From assembly GCA_002438565.1 (NCBI GenBank), contig DJPN01000010.1, forward strand, positions 41,887-105,886: a DNA stretch of 64,000 nucleotides, given 5' to 3'. Below, in pieces: positions 16,578-24,153 of the stretch; the stretch's first letter is position 1, and every line of letters starts with the position of its first letter. A program made the translations under genes and the position numbers. This DNA comes from Alphaproteobacteria bacterium UBA6411 (GTDB lineage: Bacteria > Pseudomonadota > Alphaproteobacteria > CAAGCB01 > CAG-977). The notes below the pieces were generated by a model. The model saw nothing but the letters and a program-made list of their open reading frames with translations. It had not been told where the DNA came from and searched no databases.

Positions 16578-17517
16578 CGTTTTCCTTTTGATAAAACGTG
16601 ATGCCGAACAACCGGATTATTTTTTTGTTTTTCGACAGGCGGACACGGAACATTTTCCGCCGACAATTCTTTATTTTAAACAAAAAACGCAGAAAGCCGA
16701 CTTCTTCAAACCATAGATTTTTCCATAATCTTTCAAAGCCGTTTTCAAAACAATACTCCCGTTCTGCAAGCAGCTGTTTTTTTCTGTTTTCACGAATTTT
16801 TGATTTATACTTTGCAGAATTTACCGTATTGTTGTCATGCCAACGGTAGGAAAACAAAACATCGGAAATGAATTTGAATTTGCCAACCTTGGCCAATTGC
16901 AGCATCATGTTCCAATCTTCGGGGTTAAATGTGTACCCGCAGGTTTTACGCACGGCATCCGCACGCATCAAGTAACCGTTGGGAATGTGATTTCCTTTCA
17001 ACAATTCGGTATAGATTCCGAACTCCTGCCTGTTGCAACGCAATGCCTGACCGAATGTCCGGCAGACGGATTTTTCAAACGGTCTGCTTTGCCGAACGTT
17101 GTTCCATCCAATCCGTTTTGAATCTCCGTCAATCAGCTCATTATCCCCTACCGCCAGAACATAATCCGGATTTTCGGACAGAAAAGCGTGCAATGTTTCA
17201 ATCGCTTGCGGCTTTGCCACATCATCCGAAGCAATGAGATACACATATTTTCCTTCAGCTTTATCAAGTAAAGTATTTAAAGTCTTGCAAATACCTTGAT
17301 TTTCATGCGTTTCAAATACAACGCGCACAAAACGCTTTTCACATTCGGGTTTTAATTTCCGTAGCTTGGCAAAAGTGCCGTCCGTCGATCCGTCGTCAAT
17401 AACCAGCAATTCAATGCTTTGATATGTTTGCGCCATAATCGAACGGATTGTTTCTTCAATGTATCGTTCGTGATTATAGGCGGGAATTATAACCGAAATC
17501 AGATCATCTGTATTCAT
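16567..17517 (-). CDS. Family 2 glycosyltransferase
   Basis: 316 aa with a GT-A N-terminal domain: ISVIIPAYNHERYIEETIRS, then VIDDGSTDGTF near residue 40 and YLIASDDVAKP in the DxD position near residue 95. The middle has NHIPNGYLMRADAV and WRWHD-like FSYRWHDN acceptor-side motifs. The C-terminal 70 residues are strongly basic (KSKIRENRKKQLL, RVRLSKNKKIIRLFG). It overlaps fdtB by 14 bases and fdtA by about 11, so it is tightly coupled in the operon. The final third looks more A/T-rich than the fdt genes around it. Confidence 0.87.
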   Translation of the reverse strand: MNTDDLISVIIPAYNHERYIEETIRSIMAQTYQSIELLVIDDGSTDGTFAKLRKLKPECEKRFVRVVFETHENQGICKTLNTLLDKAEGKYVYLIASDDVAKPQAIETLHAFLSENPDYVLAVGDNELIDGDSKRIGWNNVRQSRPFEKSVCRTFGQALRCNRQEFGIYTELLKGNHIPNGYLMRADAVRKTCGYTFNPEDWNMMLQLAKVGKFKFISDVLFSYRWHDNNTVNSAKYKSKIRENRKKQLLAEREYCFENGFERLWKNLWFEEVGFLRFLFKIKNCRRKMFRVRLSKNKKIIRLFGITFYQKENDDG

Positions 17518-18592
17518 TGACGATTCTCACAACTTCATTGACTTCGTCGTCGGACAGGACGGGGGACATCGGCAGGGAAATGACCGTGCGGTGGATTTCC
17601 TCGCTGATCGGATAGGAACGGTCAGCCCACTCTTTGTATGCATCCTGTTTATGCGGCGGGGTCGGGTAGTGAATAATCGTCTGCACGCCATTGTCGGACA
17701 GATATTGCTGGAAACGGTCGCGTTCGGGGGTGCGCACGGCGAAAACGTGCCACACCGCCGCGTCTTCGTCATACGTTTGCGGCAGGGTGATCAGCGGATT
17801 GACGATGTGTTCGCGGTAGTATTTCGCGATTTCGCGGCGCCGCGCGTTGTCCGCATCCAAATGCGGCAGTTTCGCGTCCAAAACAGCCGCCTGCAATTCG
17901 TCCAAACGGCTGTTCGTGCCTTTGTAAATGTGGTGGTATTTGCGATCCGAACCGTAATTCGCGATGGCTTTGACCTTTTTATACAACTCTTCGTCGTTGG
18001 TCGTGACCATGCCGCCGTCGCCCATGCAGCCCAAGTTCTTTCCGGGGTAGAACGAAAACGCCCCCGCGTCCGACAGATTGCCGACGCGTTTGCCCTGATA
18101 CTTCGCCCCGTGCGCCTGCGCGCAATCCTCGAACACTTTCAGCCCATGCTTTTTGGCGACGTCCCACACCTTTTGCATTTGCACCGCCTGCCCGTACAGA
18201 TGCACGACCATGATCGCCTTGGTGTGCGGCGTGACAGCGGATTCAATCTTGTCGGGATCGATGTTGTAGGTGCGAATGTCCGGTTCGACCAAAACGGGCG
18301 TGCATCCGTTTTCCGATATCGCCAAAATCGTCGCGATGTAGGTGTTCGACGGCACGATGATTTCGTCGCCCGCGCCGAAACCGCTCGCCTTGATAATCAG
18401 GTTCAGCGCGTCCAGACCGTTCGCCACCCCGACGGCGTATTTCGTGCCGCAATATTCGGCAAAATGCTTGGCGAACGCTTCGTTCCATTCGCCCTGCAAA
18501 TACCAGCCCTTGTCCAGAATCGTTTTGAAACGTTCGTCGATTTCCGAACGGAATCGGTTGTTCACTTTGGCCAAATCAAGAAACGGAATCAT
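17504..18592 (-). CDS. fdtB: dTDP-3-amino-3,6-dideoxyhexose aminotransferase (FdtB/DegT family)
   Basis: 362 aa PLP enzyme of the DegT/DnrJ/EryC1 family, which aminates a 3-keto-6-deoxy nucleotide sugar. It begins IPFLDLAKVNNRF, has IVPSNTYIATILAI and VHLYGQAVQM, and the PLP lysine sits in FSFYPGKNLGCMGDGGM. It is the first gene of the operon, behind AGGGGG, with a candidate promoter at 18675-18703. The next gene overlaps it by 14 bases. Paired with FdtA it makes dTDP-Fuc3N (or dTDP-Qui3N). rmlA and rmlB, needed for the precursor, are not in the window. Confidence 0.88.
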   Translation of the reverse strand: MIPFLDLAKVNNRFRSEIDERFKTILDKGWYLQGEWNEAFAKHFAEYCGTKYAVGVANGLDALNLIIKASGFGAGDEIIVPSNTYIATILAISENGCTPVLVEPDIRTYNIDPDKIESAVTPHTKAIMVVHLYGQAVQMQKVWDVAKKHGLKVFEDCAQAHGAKYQGKRVGNLSDAGAFSFYPGKNLGCMGDGGMVTTNDEELYKKVKAIANYGSDRKYHHIYKGTNSRLDELQAAVLDAKLPHLDADNARRREIAKYYREHIVNPLITLPQTYDEDAAVWHVFAVRTPERDRFQQYLSDNGVQTIIHYPTPPHKQDAYKEWADRSYPISEEIHRTVISLPMSPVLSDDEVNEVVRIVNEYR

Positions 18593-18657
18593 TAAAGCCC
18601 CCTAAAAAAACACCTTTAAGGTTTTCCGCACCGTCAAAAGTTTTTTATGACGTACAA

Positions 18658-18784
18658 AACCCTCGTTTTAATTACTTATATCAAGTGAAGATTTTGATTG
18701 CAATACACTTCTGCAAAAACGCTGTTTTCCGCGTGTTTTGAAACAACTATTAAATTTAAGCGAAATTCATAAAAAACGAGCGTT
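18658..18784. repeat. Candidate invertible promoter segment flanked by 12-bp inverted repeats
   Basis: Left arm 18658-18669 and right arm 18773-18784 are inverted copies matching at 11 of 12 positions (AAC-N-CTCGTTTT). Each arm also has internal dyad symmetry (AAAAC....GTTTT on the left), as expected for serine invertase sites. The 103 bp between them contain the best promoter of the fdt operon. A Mpi-like invertase gene lies 63 bp to the right. Inversion itself is inferred. Confidence 0.5.
18675..18703 (-). promoter_or_regulatory. Candidate sigma70 promoter of the fdt sugar operon
   Basis: On the minus strand TTGCAA (18703-18698) and TATAAG (18680-18675) are spaced by exactly 17 bases and point to fdtB, 80 bases downstream. 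The same TTGCAA-17-TATA arrangement precedes tRNA-Pro. The box pair lies inside the candidate invertible segment, so it reads into the operon in this orientation only. Confidence 0.55.
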
Positions 18785-18814
18785 AATTTTGATACGTTTT
18801 CAGATGTCAAAGGA

Positions 18815-18848
18815 AACTCCCTCTGCAGCAGAGAGGGAGTTCTTTTTT
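18815..18848 (+). terminator. Plus-strand intrinsic terminator between fdt promoter and invertase
   Basis: Perfect 10-bp stem AACTCCCTCT/AGAGGGAGTT with a 7-base loop, followed by CTTTTTT on the plus strand. No plus-strand gene precedes it, so its orientation is puzzling unless the promoter at 18675-18703 can flip and fire rightward. On the minus strand it may also end the invertase transcript, though with a poor T-tract there. Confidence 0.75.
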
Positions 18849-19443
18849 ATTGATTTTTTTTGAAAAAATTGGCAAGCGTTCCATAGCTGACTTTAAGCTT
18901 GCCGGCAATGTTTTTTTTGGACAGGCCATCAGCTTTTAATTTTTCAATTTCCGCCTCTTTCCCGTCCAACAAACGCCTTTTGTTCCGCCTGCCGTACGGA
19001 CGGCCCAGTTTTTTGCCTTCCGCCTTCAAACGCTGCAAAGCTTCCTTTGTTCTTTGGCTGATTAAAGCGCGTTCCAGCTGCGCCACCATGGAAAAAACAA
19101 AGGCCAGCATTTGGGATTGAATATCATTGCCCAAAATGTAACGTTCTTTGACGGTCCAGACATTGGTTTGTTTTTCAAGGCAGTGGTTCAAAATCGTCAG
19201 CACATCCAAAATCGTGCGCCCCAAACGCGACAGTTCGGAACAAATCAAAACATCGTCCTTTTTCAGCCGGCGTAAAGCGATGCCCAATCGCCTTTTTCTG
19301 AAGCAAATCGTTCCGCTGGCGGTCTCGTTGATCCATTTGTCGACGCTCAGCCCTCTTTCCGCCAAAAAGCGATTGATTTCAAAGCGTTGGTTTTCCGTCG
19401 TTTGTTTGTCCGTGGAAACGCGGATATACCCGTATATCGTCAT
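18847..19443 (-). CDS. Serine recombinase, Mpi-like DNA invertase
   Basis: 198 aa small serine recombinase. The catalytic Ser is residue 10 in YGYIRVSTDKQT; the conserved SELSRLGR lies near residue 70, and the long E helix contains AQLERALISQRTKEALQRLKAEGKKLGRP. A C-terminal resolvase-type helix-turn-helix follows (LSKKNIAGKLKVSYGTLANFF). Length and motif spacing look most like the master invertase Mpi of Bacteroides, which flips promoters of capsule loci, rather than transposon resolvases. It lies directly beside the fdt operon promoter and no transposon genes are present, which fits a DNA-inversion switch. The family placement is from memory of the sequences. Confidence 0.85.
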   Translation of the reverse strand: MTIYGYIRVSTDKQTTENQRFEINRFLAERGLSVDKWINETASGTICFRKRRLGIALRRLKKDDVLICSELSRLGRTILDVLTILNHCLEKQTNVWTVKERYILGNDIQSQMLAFVFSMVAQLERALISQRTKEALQRLKAEGKKLGRPYGRRNKRRLLDGKEAEIEKLKADGLSKKNIAGKLKVSYGTLANFFKKNQ

Positions 19444-19498
19444 TTTTCATCCTTTCGTATATGTTCAAAAGAATGAAATTTGAACAATATCGCCCTTT

Positions 19499-19702
19499 TT
19501 ACGGCAACAACCGTTTTTCCCAACTTTTTAAAAGCGACAGTTGCTCCGCCGTATGAAACCAATGTTCCGCGGCGGGCGCAATCGTCAATTCAGCCCCGAA
19601 TTTGCCGGCGAAAGCCTTAAACTCCTCTTGCGGCGTCAAGGCGTCCCGTTTGCCGAGCTTCCTCCTTGCATCCGTTTTTACACGGCAGAATGTCGCTGAC
19701 AA
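19499..19702 (-). pseudogene. Remnant of an alpha/beta hydrolase (C-terminal end only)
   Basis: 67 codons. Only the last part of what looks like a small alpha/beta hydrolase is recognisable: FAGKFGAELTIAPAAEHWFHTAEQLSLL, where the His of EHWFH would be the catalytic one. The nucleophile and acid regions are missing; upstream the FMN reductase gene begins within 20 bases. No good ribosome site is seen. It is probably a leftover of a rearrangement next to the invertase. Alternatively it could be a short functional ORF of unknown role. Confidence 0.45.
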
Positions 19703-19720
19703 GGAATCGCCGTTCCTGCA

Positions 19721-20260
19721 TCAAATGTTTTTCCCCATTTCAAAAGCTTCGTCCAAAACGGCTTTGCCTTTGATATCCCCGACGGCCTCAACGCCCGTAG
19801 CACGCACAACGCCTTTCAATTCGCATTTCGGGAAACATTCTATCCAGCCCTGCAGCCCGATAACCGCCCTGTCCATGGCGGCCTTATCGTCTTCCGCGGA
19901 CGATGCCAGCAAATAAATGTCGCGGAATTTATAATCGGACGGATACAACGGGTTGGCGCGATCCAGCAGAGTTTTCATCTGTCCCGCCATTTCGTAGTAG
20001 TAAATCGGAGTCGCAAACACAATGACATCGGCGTTTTTCATTTTTTCGACGATTTCGGCGGCATCGTCTTTCAGCACGCATTTTTGCGTTTTCTGACAAG
20101 ACAGACAACCGATGCAGAAACCGATTTTTTTGCCGATTAAAGAAATCTTTTCAACCGCGTTTCCCCGTTGCGCCGCTCCTGCGGCAAAACTGTCCGCCAA
20201 AGTATCCGAATTTCCGCCTTTGCGCATGGACGTTGAAATCACCAGTACGTTTTTTGTCAT
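19721..20260 (-). CDS. Flavodoxin-like NADPH-dependent FMN reductase/oxidoreductase
   Basis: 179 aa from ATG 20260, behind AAAGGAA; the longer frame simply runs through the tRNA-Pro gene. It has a flavodoxin-like fold: the N-terminal FMN phosphate loop STSMRKGGNSDTLADSF, a Cys pair in FCIGCLSCQKTQKC, and TPIYYYEMAGQMKTLLDRA, typical of the NADPH-dependent FMN reductase (iron-sulfur flavoprotein-like) family. It probably reduces FMN or quinone-like substrates in the cytoplasm. It follows the tRNA terminator by 20 bases. Confidence 0.88.
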   Translation of the reverse strand: MTKNVLVISTSMRKGGNSDTLADSFAAGAAQRGNAVEKISLIGKKIGFCIGCLSCQKTQKCVLKDDAAEIVEKMKNADVIVFATPIYYYEMAGQMKTLLDRANPLYPSDYKFRDIYLLASSAEDDKAAMDRAVIGLQGWIECFPKCELKGVVRATGVEAVGDIKGKAVLDEAFEMGKNI

Positions 20261-20280
20261 AATTCGATTCCTTTCACCTA

Positions 20281-20318
20281 CAAAAGAACGGGTGAAGATT
20301 GAAAAATCCTCACCCGTT
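20281..20318 (-). terminator. Intrinsic terminator after tRNA-Pro
   Basis: 9-bp stem AACGGGTGA/TCACCCGTT with a short inner helix, followed on the minus strand by TCTTTT. It lies between the tRNA and the FMN reductase gene. Confidence 0.7.
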
Positions 20319-20325
20319 TTCATTT

Positions 20326-20402
20326 TGGTCGGAGCGCCGAGATTCGAACTCGGGACCCCTTGCACCCCATACAAGTGCGCTACCAGACTGCGCCACGCTC
20401 CG
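20326..20402 (-). tRNA. tRNA-Pro (anticodon GGG)
   Basis: 77 nt. Acceptor CGGAGCG/CGCTCCG, discriminator A and encoded CCA. The anticodon loop ATGGGGT gives GGG, reading CCC/CCU. The T-arm contains GTTCGAATC. Its place after merR and ihfA matches alphaproteobacterial gene order. Confidence 0.96.
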
Positions 20403-20415
20403 ACGAACAAAAGGG

Positions 20416-20444
20416 AATATAACCGTTTTGATTTCCGATTGCAA
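20416..20444 (-). promoter_or_regulatory. Sigma70-type promoter of tRNA-Pro
   Basis: TTGCAA (20444-20439) and TATATT (20421-20416) on the minus strand, spaced by 17 bases; the tRNA begins 14 bases after the -10 box. Confidence 0.7.
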
Positions 20445-20447
20445 CAA

Positions 20448-20849
20448 CTAAATTACTTTTTTTAACAAAGCGGCGATTTCTTCCAATTCGGCAATCACAT
20501 TTTCCAATTCCGCTTTGTTTTCAACGTTTTTTTCGTCCGTCTGTCCGGCCGTCGGCTGTTCCAAAGCGGAATTGACCGTCCCGTCTTTCAGCAATTTTTG
20601 CACCCCTTTGATGGTGTAGCCTTGGTCGTGCAGCAAGTATTTGATTTTTTTCAGCAACGCGATGTCTTCCGGACGGTAATAACGACGCCCGCCCGCCCGC
20701 TGAACAGGAGACACCTCAGAAAACTTTTTTTCCCAAAAGCGCAGAACATGCGCCGGAACATTCAATTCTTCCGACACTTCGGCAATCGTGCGAAACGCGC
20801 GCGCCGCTTTTTTGTCCTGCAAATCCGCGTTTTCGATTTCAGATTCCAT
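20448..20849 (-). CDS. MerR family transcriptional regulator
   Basis: 133 aa. The N-terminal MerR winged helix is clear: FRTIAEVSEELNVPAHVLRFWEKKF, then GGRRYYRPEDIALLKKIKYLLHDQGYTIKGVQKLL. The C-terminal 45 residues form a short acidic coiled coil without the Cys ligands of metal-sensing MerR proteins. It begins 3 bases after ihfA ends, the conserved ihfA-merR-tRNA-Pro order of alphaproteobacteria. The target is unknown. Confidence 0.92.
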   Translation of the reverse strand: MESEIENADLQDKKAARAFRTIAEVSEELNVPAHVLRFWEKKFSEVSPVQRAGGRRYYRPEDIALLKKIKYLLHDQGYTIKGVQKLLKDGTVNSALEQPTAGQTDEKNVENKAELENVIAELEEIAALLKKVI

Positions 20850-20852
20850 AGG

Positions 20853-21149
20853 CTATTTTTTCGCGTTGACTTGCTGTTTTAAAATTTGCGACGGACGGAA
20901 CGACAAAATGCGGCGCGGCGTAATCGGCACTTCGACCCCCGTTTTCGGATTTCGTCCCATACGCATTCTTTTGCTGCGCACGCTGAAAGTGCCGAACGAC
21001 GACAATTTGACGGTATCCCCCCGTTCCAAAGCGGCCGAGATTTCATCCAACACTTGATCCAGCAATTTTGCGGATTCGCTAGATGACAAACCGACTTCGT
21101 GATAAACGGCTTCCGCCAATTCGGCGCGTGTAATGTTTTTTTCGGTCAT
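20853..21149 (-). CDS. ihfA: Integration host factor alpha subunit
   Basis: 98 aa from ATG 21149, which has a strong AAGGAGGAG site; the upstream in-frame codon is not needed. It is a DNA-bending HU/IHF protein. Features are TRAELAEAVYHEVGLSSSESAKLLDQVLDEI at the N-terminus and the arm GRNPKTGVEVPITPRR, with the Pro that intercalates at the DNA kink. The VKLSSFGTF stretch and position next to fabH identify the alpha subunit. Confidence 0.95.
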   Translation of the reverse strand: MTEKNITRAELAEAVYHEVGLSSSESAKLLDQVLDEISAALERGDTVKLSSFGTFSVRSKRMRMGRNPKTGVEVPITPRRILSFRPSQILKQQVNAKK

Positions 21150-21248
21150 AAAAAACTCCTCCTTACCCAAAGGACACATATTCAGCGTAAGGAATATTTT
21201 TCATTTTTTCAAGGATTTAATGTCGTTTTACCGAAAAACGGGCATTTT

Positions 21249-22208
21249 TCACAGACGAATCAGAGTCGCGCCCCATGTAAACCCCGCCCCCATTGCCGGC
21301 GACAGAATCAACTGACCTTTTTTCAGCAAACCGCGTTCGACTCCGTCCGCCAAAGCCAAAGGAATCGACGCCGCGGATGTGTTGGCATGCTTGTCAACCG
21401 TCGTCAAAACCTTTTCCGCAGGCATTCCCAACCGTTTGGCGACCGCTTCCATAATGCGGATGTTCGCCTGATGCGGAACAAACCAATCGACATCGTCAAC
21501 CGTATAACCGTTCTTTGCCAGAACTTCCGCGGAAATATCGGCCATATTGACGCTGGCATGACGAAAAACCTCACGCCCGTTCATTGTGATATAGCCGACT
21601 TCGTGGTTAAAGGAAGGACCGCCCGTCGCATACAAATCGGGGGCATGACGGCCGTCCGAGCGGATCAGCGTGTCAATGACACCGTCTTCGCCTTCATGCG
21701 CCTGCAATACGGCCGCACCGGCGCCGTCGCCGAACAGAACGCATGTGTTTCTGTCCGTGAAATCGGTAATTTTGGACAACGTTTCGACACCGATGACCAA
21801 CGCATTTTTCGCCTGTCCCAAACGAACCATGTTGTCCGCCATTTTCAAAGCGTACAAAAATCCGGAACACGCCGCGGACAAATCGAAAGCGCAGCCGCCC
21901 GTCATGCCGATGGCCGCCTGCACATACGCCGCCGTGGCGGGAAAAGTTCTGTCCGGCGTAACCGAACCTAAAACGATAACGTCAATATCCGCGCCCGTCA
22001 GTCCGGCGGCGTTCAAAGCGTTTTGCGCGGCGCGAATCGCCAAATCGGATGTCATTGTTTTGTCATCAGCGAAATGGCGGAAACGGATGCCGGTACGTTC
22101 CACAATCCATTCGTCGCTGGTTTCAACGATTTTTGCCATATCATCATTGGATTTGACCGTTTCGGGCAAATAACCGCCCAAACCTGCAATACGGGAACGG
22201 ATTGTCAT
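21249..22208 (-). CDS. fabH: 3-oxoacyl-ACP synthase III
   Basis: 319 aa, normal length. It starts type II fatty acid synthesis by condensing acetyl-CoA with malonyl-ACP. The Cys-His-Asn triad is visible: DLSAACSGFLYAL near residue 110, VPHQANIRIMEA near 245 and KHANTSAASIPLAL near 275. The end of plsX and the start of fabH share one base (TAATG), so they are coupled. It is followed by ihfA after 99 bases. Confidence 0.97.
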   Translation of the reverse strand: MTIRSRIAGLGGYLPETVKSNDDMAKIVETSDEWIVERTGIRFRHFADDKTMTSDLAIRAAQNALNAAGLTGADIDVIVLGSVTPDRTFPATAAYVQAAIGMTGGCAFDLSAACSGFLYALKMADNMVRLGQAKNALVIGVETLSKITDFTDRNTCVLFGDGAGAAVLQAHEGEDGVIDTLIRSDGRHAPDLYATGGPSFNHEVGYITMNGREVFRHASVNMADISAEVLAKNGYTVDDVDWFVPHQANIRIMEAVAKRLGMPAEKVLTTVDKHANTSAASIPLALADGVERGLLKKGQLILSPAMGAGFTWGATLIRL

Positions 22209-23248
22209 TATTCTGCTTCCTCTTTTTCCAGACTGATTGTGGACAACTGCTTTGCAATATTGCCCTGTAAATCGTGTTTTACGGCATCGACGGCGACGCC
22301 CAGCGCATTGGCAAATCCGAATGCGTCCGCCCCGCCGTGGCTTTTAATGGAAATCCCCTTCAGCCCCACCAGCATCGCACCGTTGTAGCGGCCGGGATCC
22401 ATTTTCTTTTTCAAACGTTTCAAAGACGGCAACGCCAACAAAAAGCCCAATTTGGAAATAAAGCTGTTCGCCGCAACGTCTTTAAGCAAATTGACCATCA
22501 AACGCGCCGTTCCCTCAATGGCTTTCAAGGCGATGTTGCCCGTAAAGCCGTCAGTAACGAACACATCGACAGCCCCCAAAGCGATATCGTCGGATTCGAC
22601 GAATCCCTTAAAATTCTCGTTCAAAGCCGATTCCCGCAGGATTTGCGCAGCTTCGCGAATTTCGTCGCGTCCTTTGATGTCTTCCGAACCGATGTTCAGC
22701 AATCCCAAAGTCGGCTGTTCGCGTTTCAGCACGGCGCGGCAGTACGCTTCGCCCATTACGGCGAATTCGACCAGATTGCGGGCGTCACATTCGGCATTCG
22801 CGCCTAAATCCAAAACAACACATTCGCCTTTACGCGTCGGCAAAATCGTTACAATCGCCGGACGGTGAATTCCGGGCATCGTCCCCAGAATCAGCTTGGA
22901 AAACGCCATCAGCGCCCCCGTGTTGCCGGAGCTGACAACGGCGGCCGCTTGCCCTTGTTTGACAGCGTCAATCGCCAGCCACAAACTGGATTTGCGTCCT
23001 TGCCGCACGGCGACCGACGGTTTTTCGTTGCTGGCCACGTAATCAGGCGTATGCACGAAATCGAACCTATCGGCGGAAAGAGCGTATTTCCGAATGTATG
23101 GCCTTACCTTATCTTCGTCGCCAAAGATAAGGAAATGCACGTCCGGATATTGTTTTTCCGCCGACTTGACACCGGCTATCACACTGTCAGGCGCATGATC
23201 GCCGCCCATAGCGTCAACCGCTATGACAACAGACTGCTGCGTATCCAC
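22208..23248 (-). CDS. plsX: Phosphate acyltransferase PlsX
   Basis: 346 aa from GTG 23248, chosen because AAGG lies 8 bases upstream and the protein then begins VDTQQSVVIAVDAMGGDHAP; the longer frame runs back into rpmF. PlsX converts acyl-ACP to acyl phosphate for phospholipid synthesis. Landmarks are AVDAMGGDHAP, SSGNTGALMAFSK, DLGANAECDARNL and VTDGFTGNIALKA. It lies between rpmF and fabH, the widespread bacterial order. Confidence 0.96.
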   Translation of the reverse strand: MDTQQSVVIAVDAMGGDHAPDSVIAGVKSAEKQYPDVHFLIFGDEDKVRPYIRKYALSADRFDFVHTPDYVASNEKPSVAVRQGRKSSLWLAIDAVKQGQAAAVVSSGNTGALMAFSKLILGTMPGIHRPAIVTILPTRKGECVVLDLGANAECDARNLVEFAVMGEAYCRAVLKREQPTLGLLNIGSEDIKGRDEIREAAQILRESALNENFKGFVESDDIALGAVDVFVTDGFTGNIALKAIEGTARLMVNLLKDVAANSFISKLGFLLALPSLKRLKKKMDPGRYNGAMLVGLKGISIKSHGGADAFGFANALGVAVDAVKHDLQGNIAKQLSTISLEKEEAE

Positions 23249-23265
23249 GAGTTTTGCCTTAAAGC

Positions 23266-23460
23266 TTATTCGGCTTTTTCTTCGGCTTTGGCGGAAACGA
23301 CTTCCTTGCCGTCGTAATAGCCGCAAGCGGGGCAAACGTTATGAGGACGTTTGGTTTCGCCGCAGTTCGGGCATTCCATGACAGCGTTGGATTTCAAAGC
23401 CAAATGCGAACGGCGCATATCGCGTGCGGATTTGGATTTTTTACTTCTGGGTGTAGCCAT
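23266..23460 (-). CDS. rpmF: 50S ribosomal protein L32
   Basis: 64 aa. It begins MATPRSKKSKSARDMRRSH and has the four-Cys zinc ribbon CPNCG...CPACGYYDGKEV. A Glu/Ala/Lys tail follows, slightly longer than in many L32 proteins. It is the first gene of the plsX-fabH-ihfA-merR run, with yceD 98 bases upstream on the same strand. Confidence 0.97.
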   Translation of the reverse strand: MATPRSKKSKSARDMRRSHLALKSNAVMECPNCGETKRPHNVCPACGYYDGKEVVSAKAEEKAE

Positions 23461-23558
23461 TTTTTTTCTCTCTTATTAAAATGAACACTTGTTCCGATAA
23501 AGGAACCGAAACTCAAGACCTATGCTATATAAAAAATTTTGCAAAACTGCAAGCTCTT

Positions 23559-24083
23559 TTACACTTTTTTGAGTTTTTCCAATGCGGAAAACGCGTTTTT
23601 GCGGGGTTCGTCCTCGATTTTGTCGGAAAAAGACACGTTCGGCGCGTGAGGAAACGGGTCCAAAGCCAACGAAAAGTATTCGACGGCGATTTCACCCAAA
23701 TCGATTTTGTTGTTTTCCAAAACATCGACATCCTCTTCTTCGTCGCTCATATCCAAATCGATTTCATTCAGCGTCAAATCGGCGGGATTCGGCTCCTCAA
23801 ACAACACATTGAACGAATCTTCGACTTCGGCCTCGAAAGGCTGAAGGGTTACAACGCAGGTTTGCGTTATTTTTCCCTTGACCGTTCCCGTCGCGCGGAC
23901 CTGGTGTTTGTTCAGCGGGCGAACCAGCGCGTCAACGCAAAAAGAATCGATTTTTTCAAGCCCCAACCGCTGTTCCAAAGCTTTTTTCTGCGCATCGTTC
24001 GCTTGGATTTTGATGTTTTCCCCCTTGGCGGGCAAACGGGTGATGTCAATGATATATGAAAATTCGGGATTTAAGTCTTTCAT
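23559..24083 (-). CDS. YceD/DUF177 family protein
   Basis: 174 aa. The DUF177 core is visible: ATGTVKGKITQTCVVTLQPFEAEVEDSFNVLFEE, where the TC of TQTC is the usual conserved Cys, and NNKIDLGEIAVEYFSLALDPFPHAP near residue 130. An acidic insert (DMSDEEEDVDVLE) separates the two. YceD proteins precede rpmF in many bacteria and are linked to 23S rRNA accumulation. It is divergent from bamE, as in other alphaproteobacteria. Confidence 0.9.
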   Translation of the reverse strand: MKDLNPEFSYIIDITRLPAKGENIKIQANDAQKKALEQRLGLEKIDSFCVDALVRPLNKHQVRATGTVKGKITQTCVVTLQPFEAEVEDSFNVLFEEPNPADLTLNEIDLDMSDEEEDVDVLENNKIDLGEIAVEYFSLALDPFPHAPNVSFSDKIEDEPRKNAFSALEKLKKV

Positions 24084-24153
24084 TCGGAACGTCCTTTGTG
24101 TAAAATCGGCGTTATTCTAAAGCAATTCGATTTTTTTTCAAGGACAAGAGGGC

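Noticed and set aside
18593..19498. Transposon or integron reading of the serine recombinase
   Set aside because: No transposase, terminal inverted repeats, attC-type sites or cassette array were seen; Mpi-like features fit better.
20261..20410. N-terminal extension of the FMN reductase through the tRNA-Pro region
   Set aside because: The extra residues are only the translated tRNA; the ATG at 20260 has a ribosome site and begins at the flavodoxin strand.
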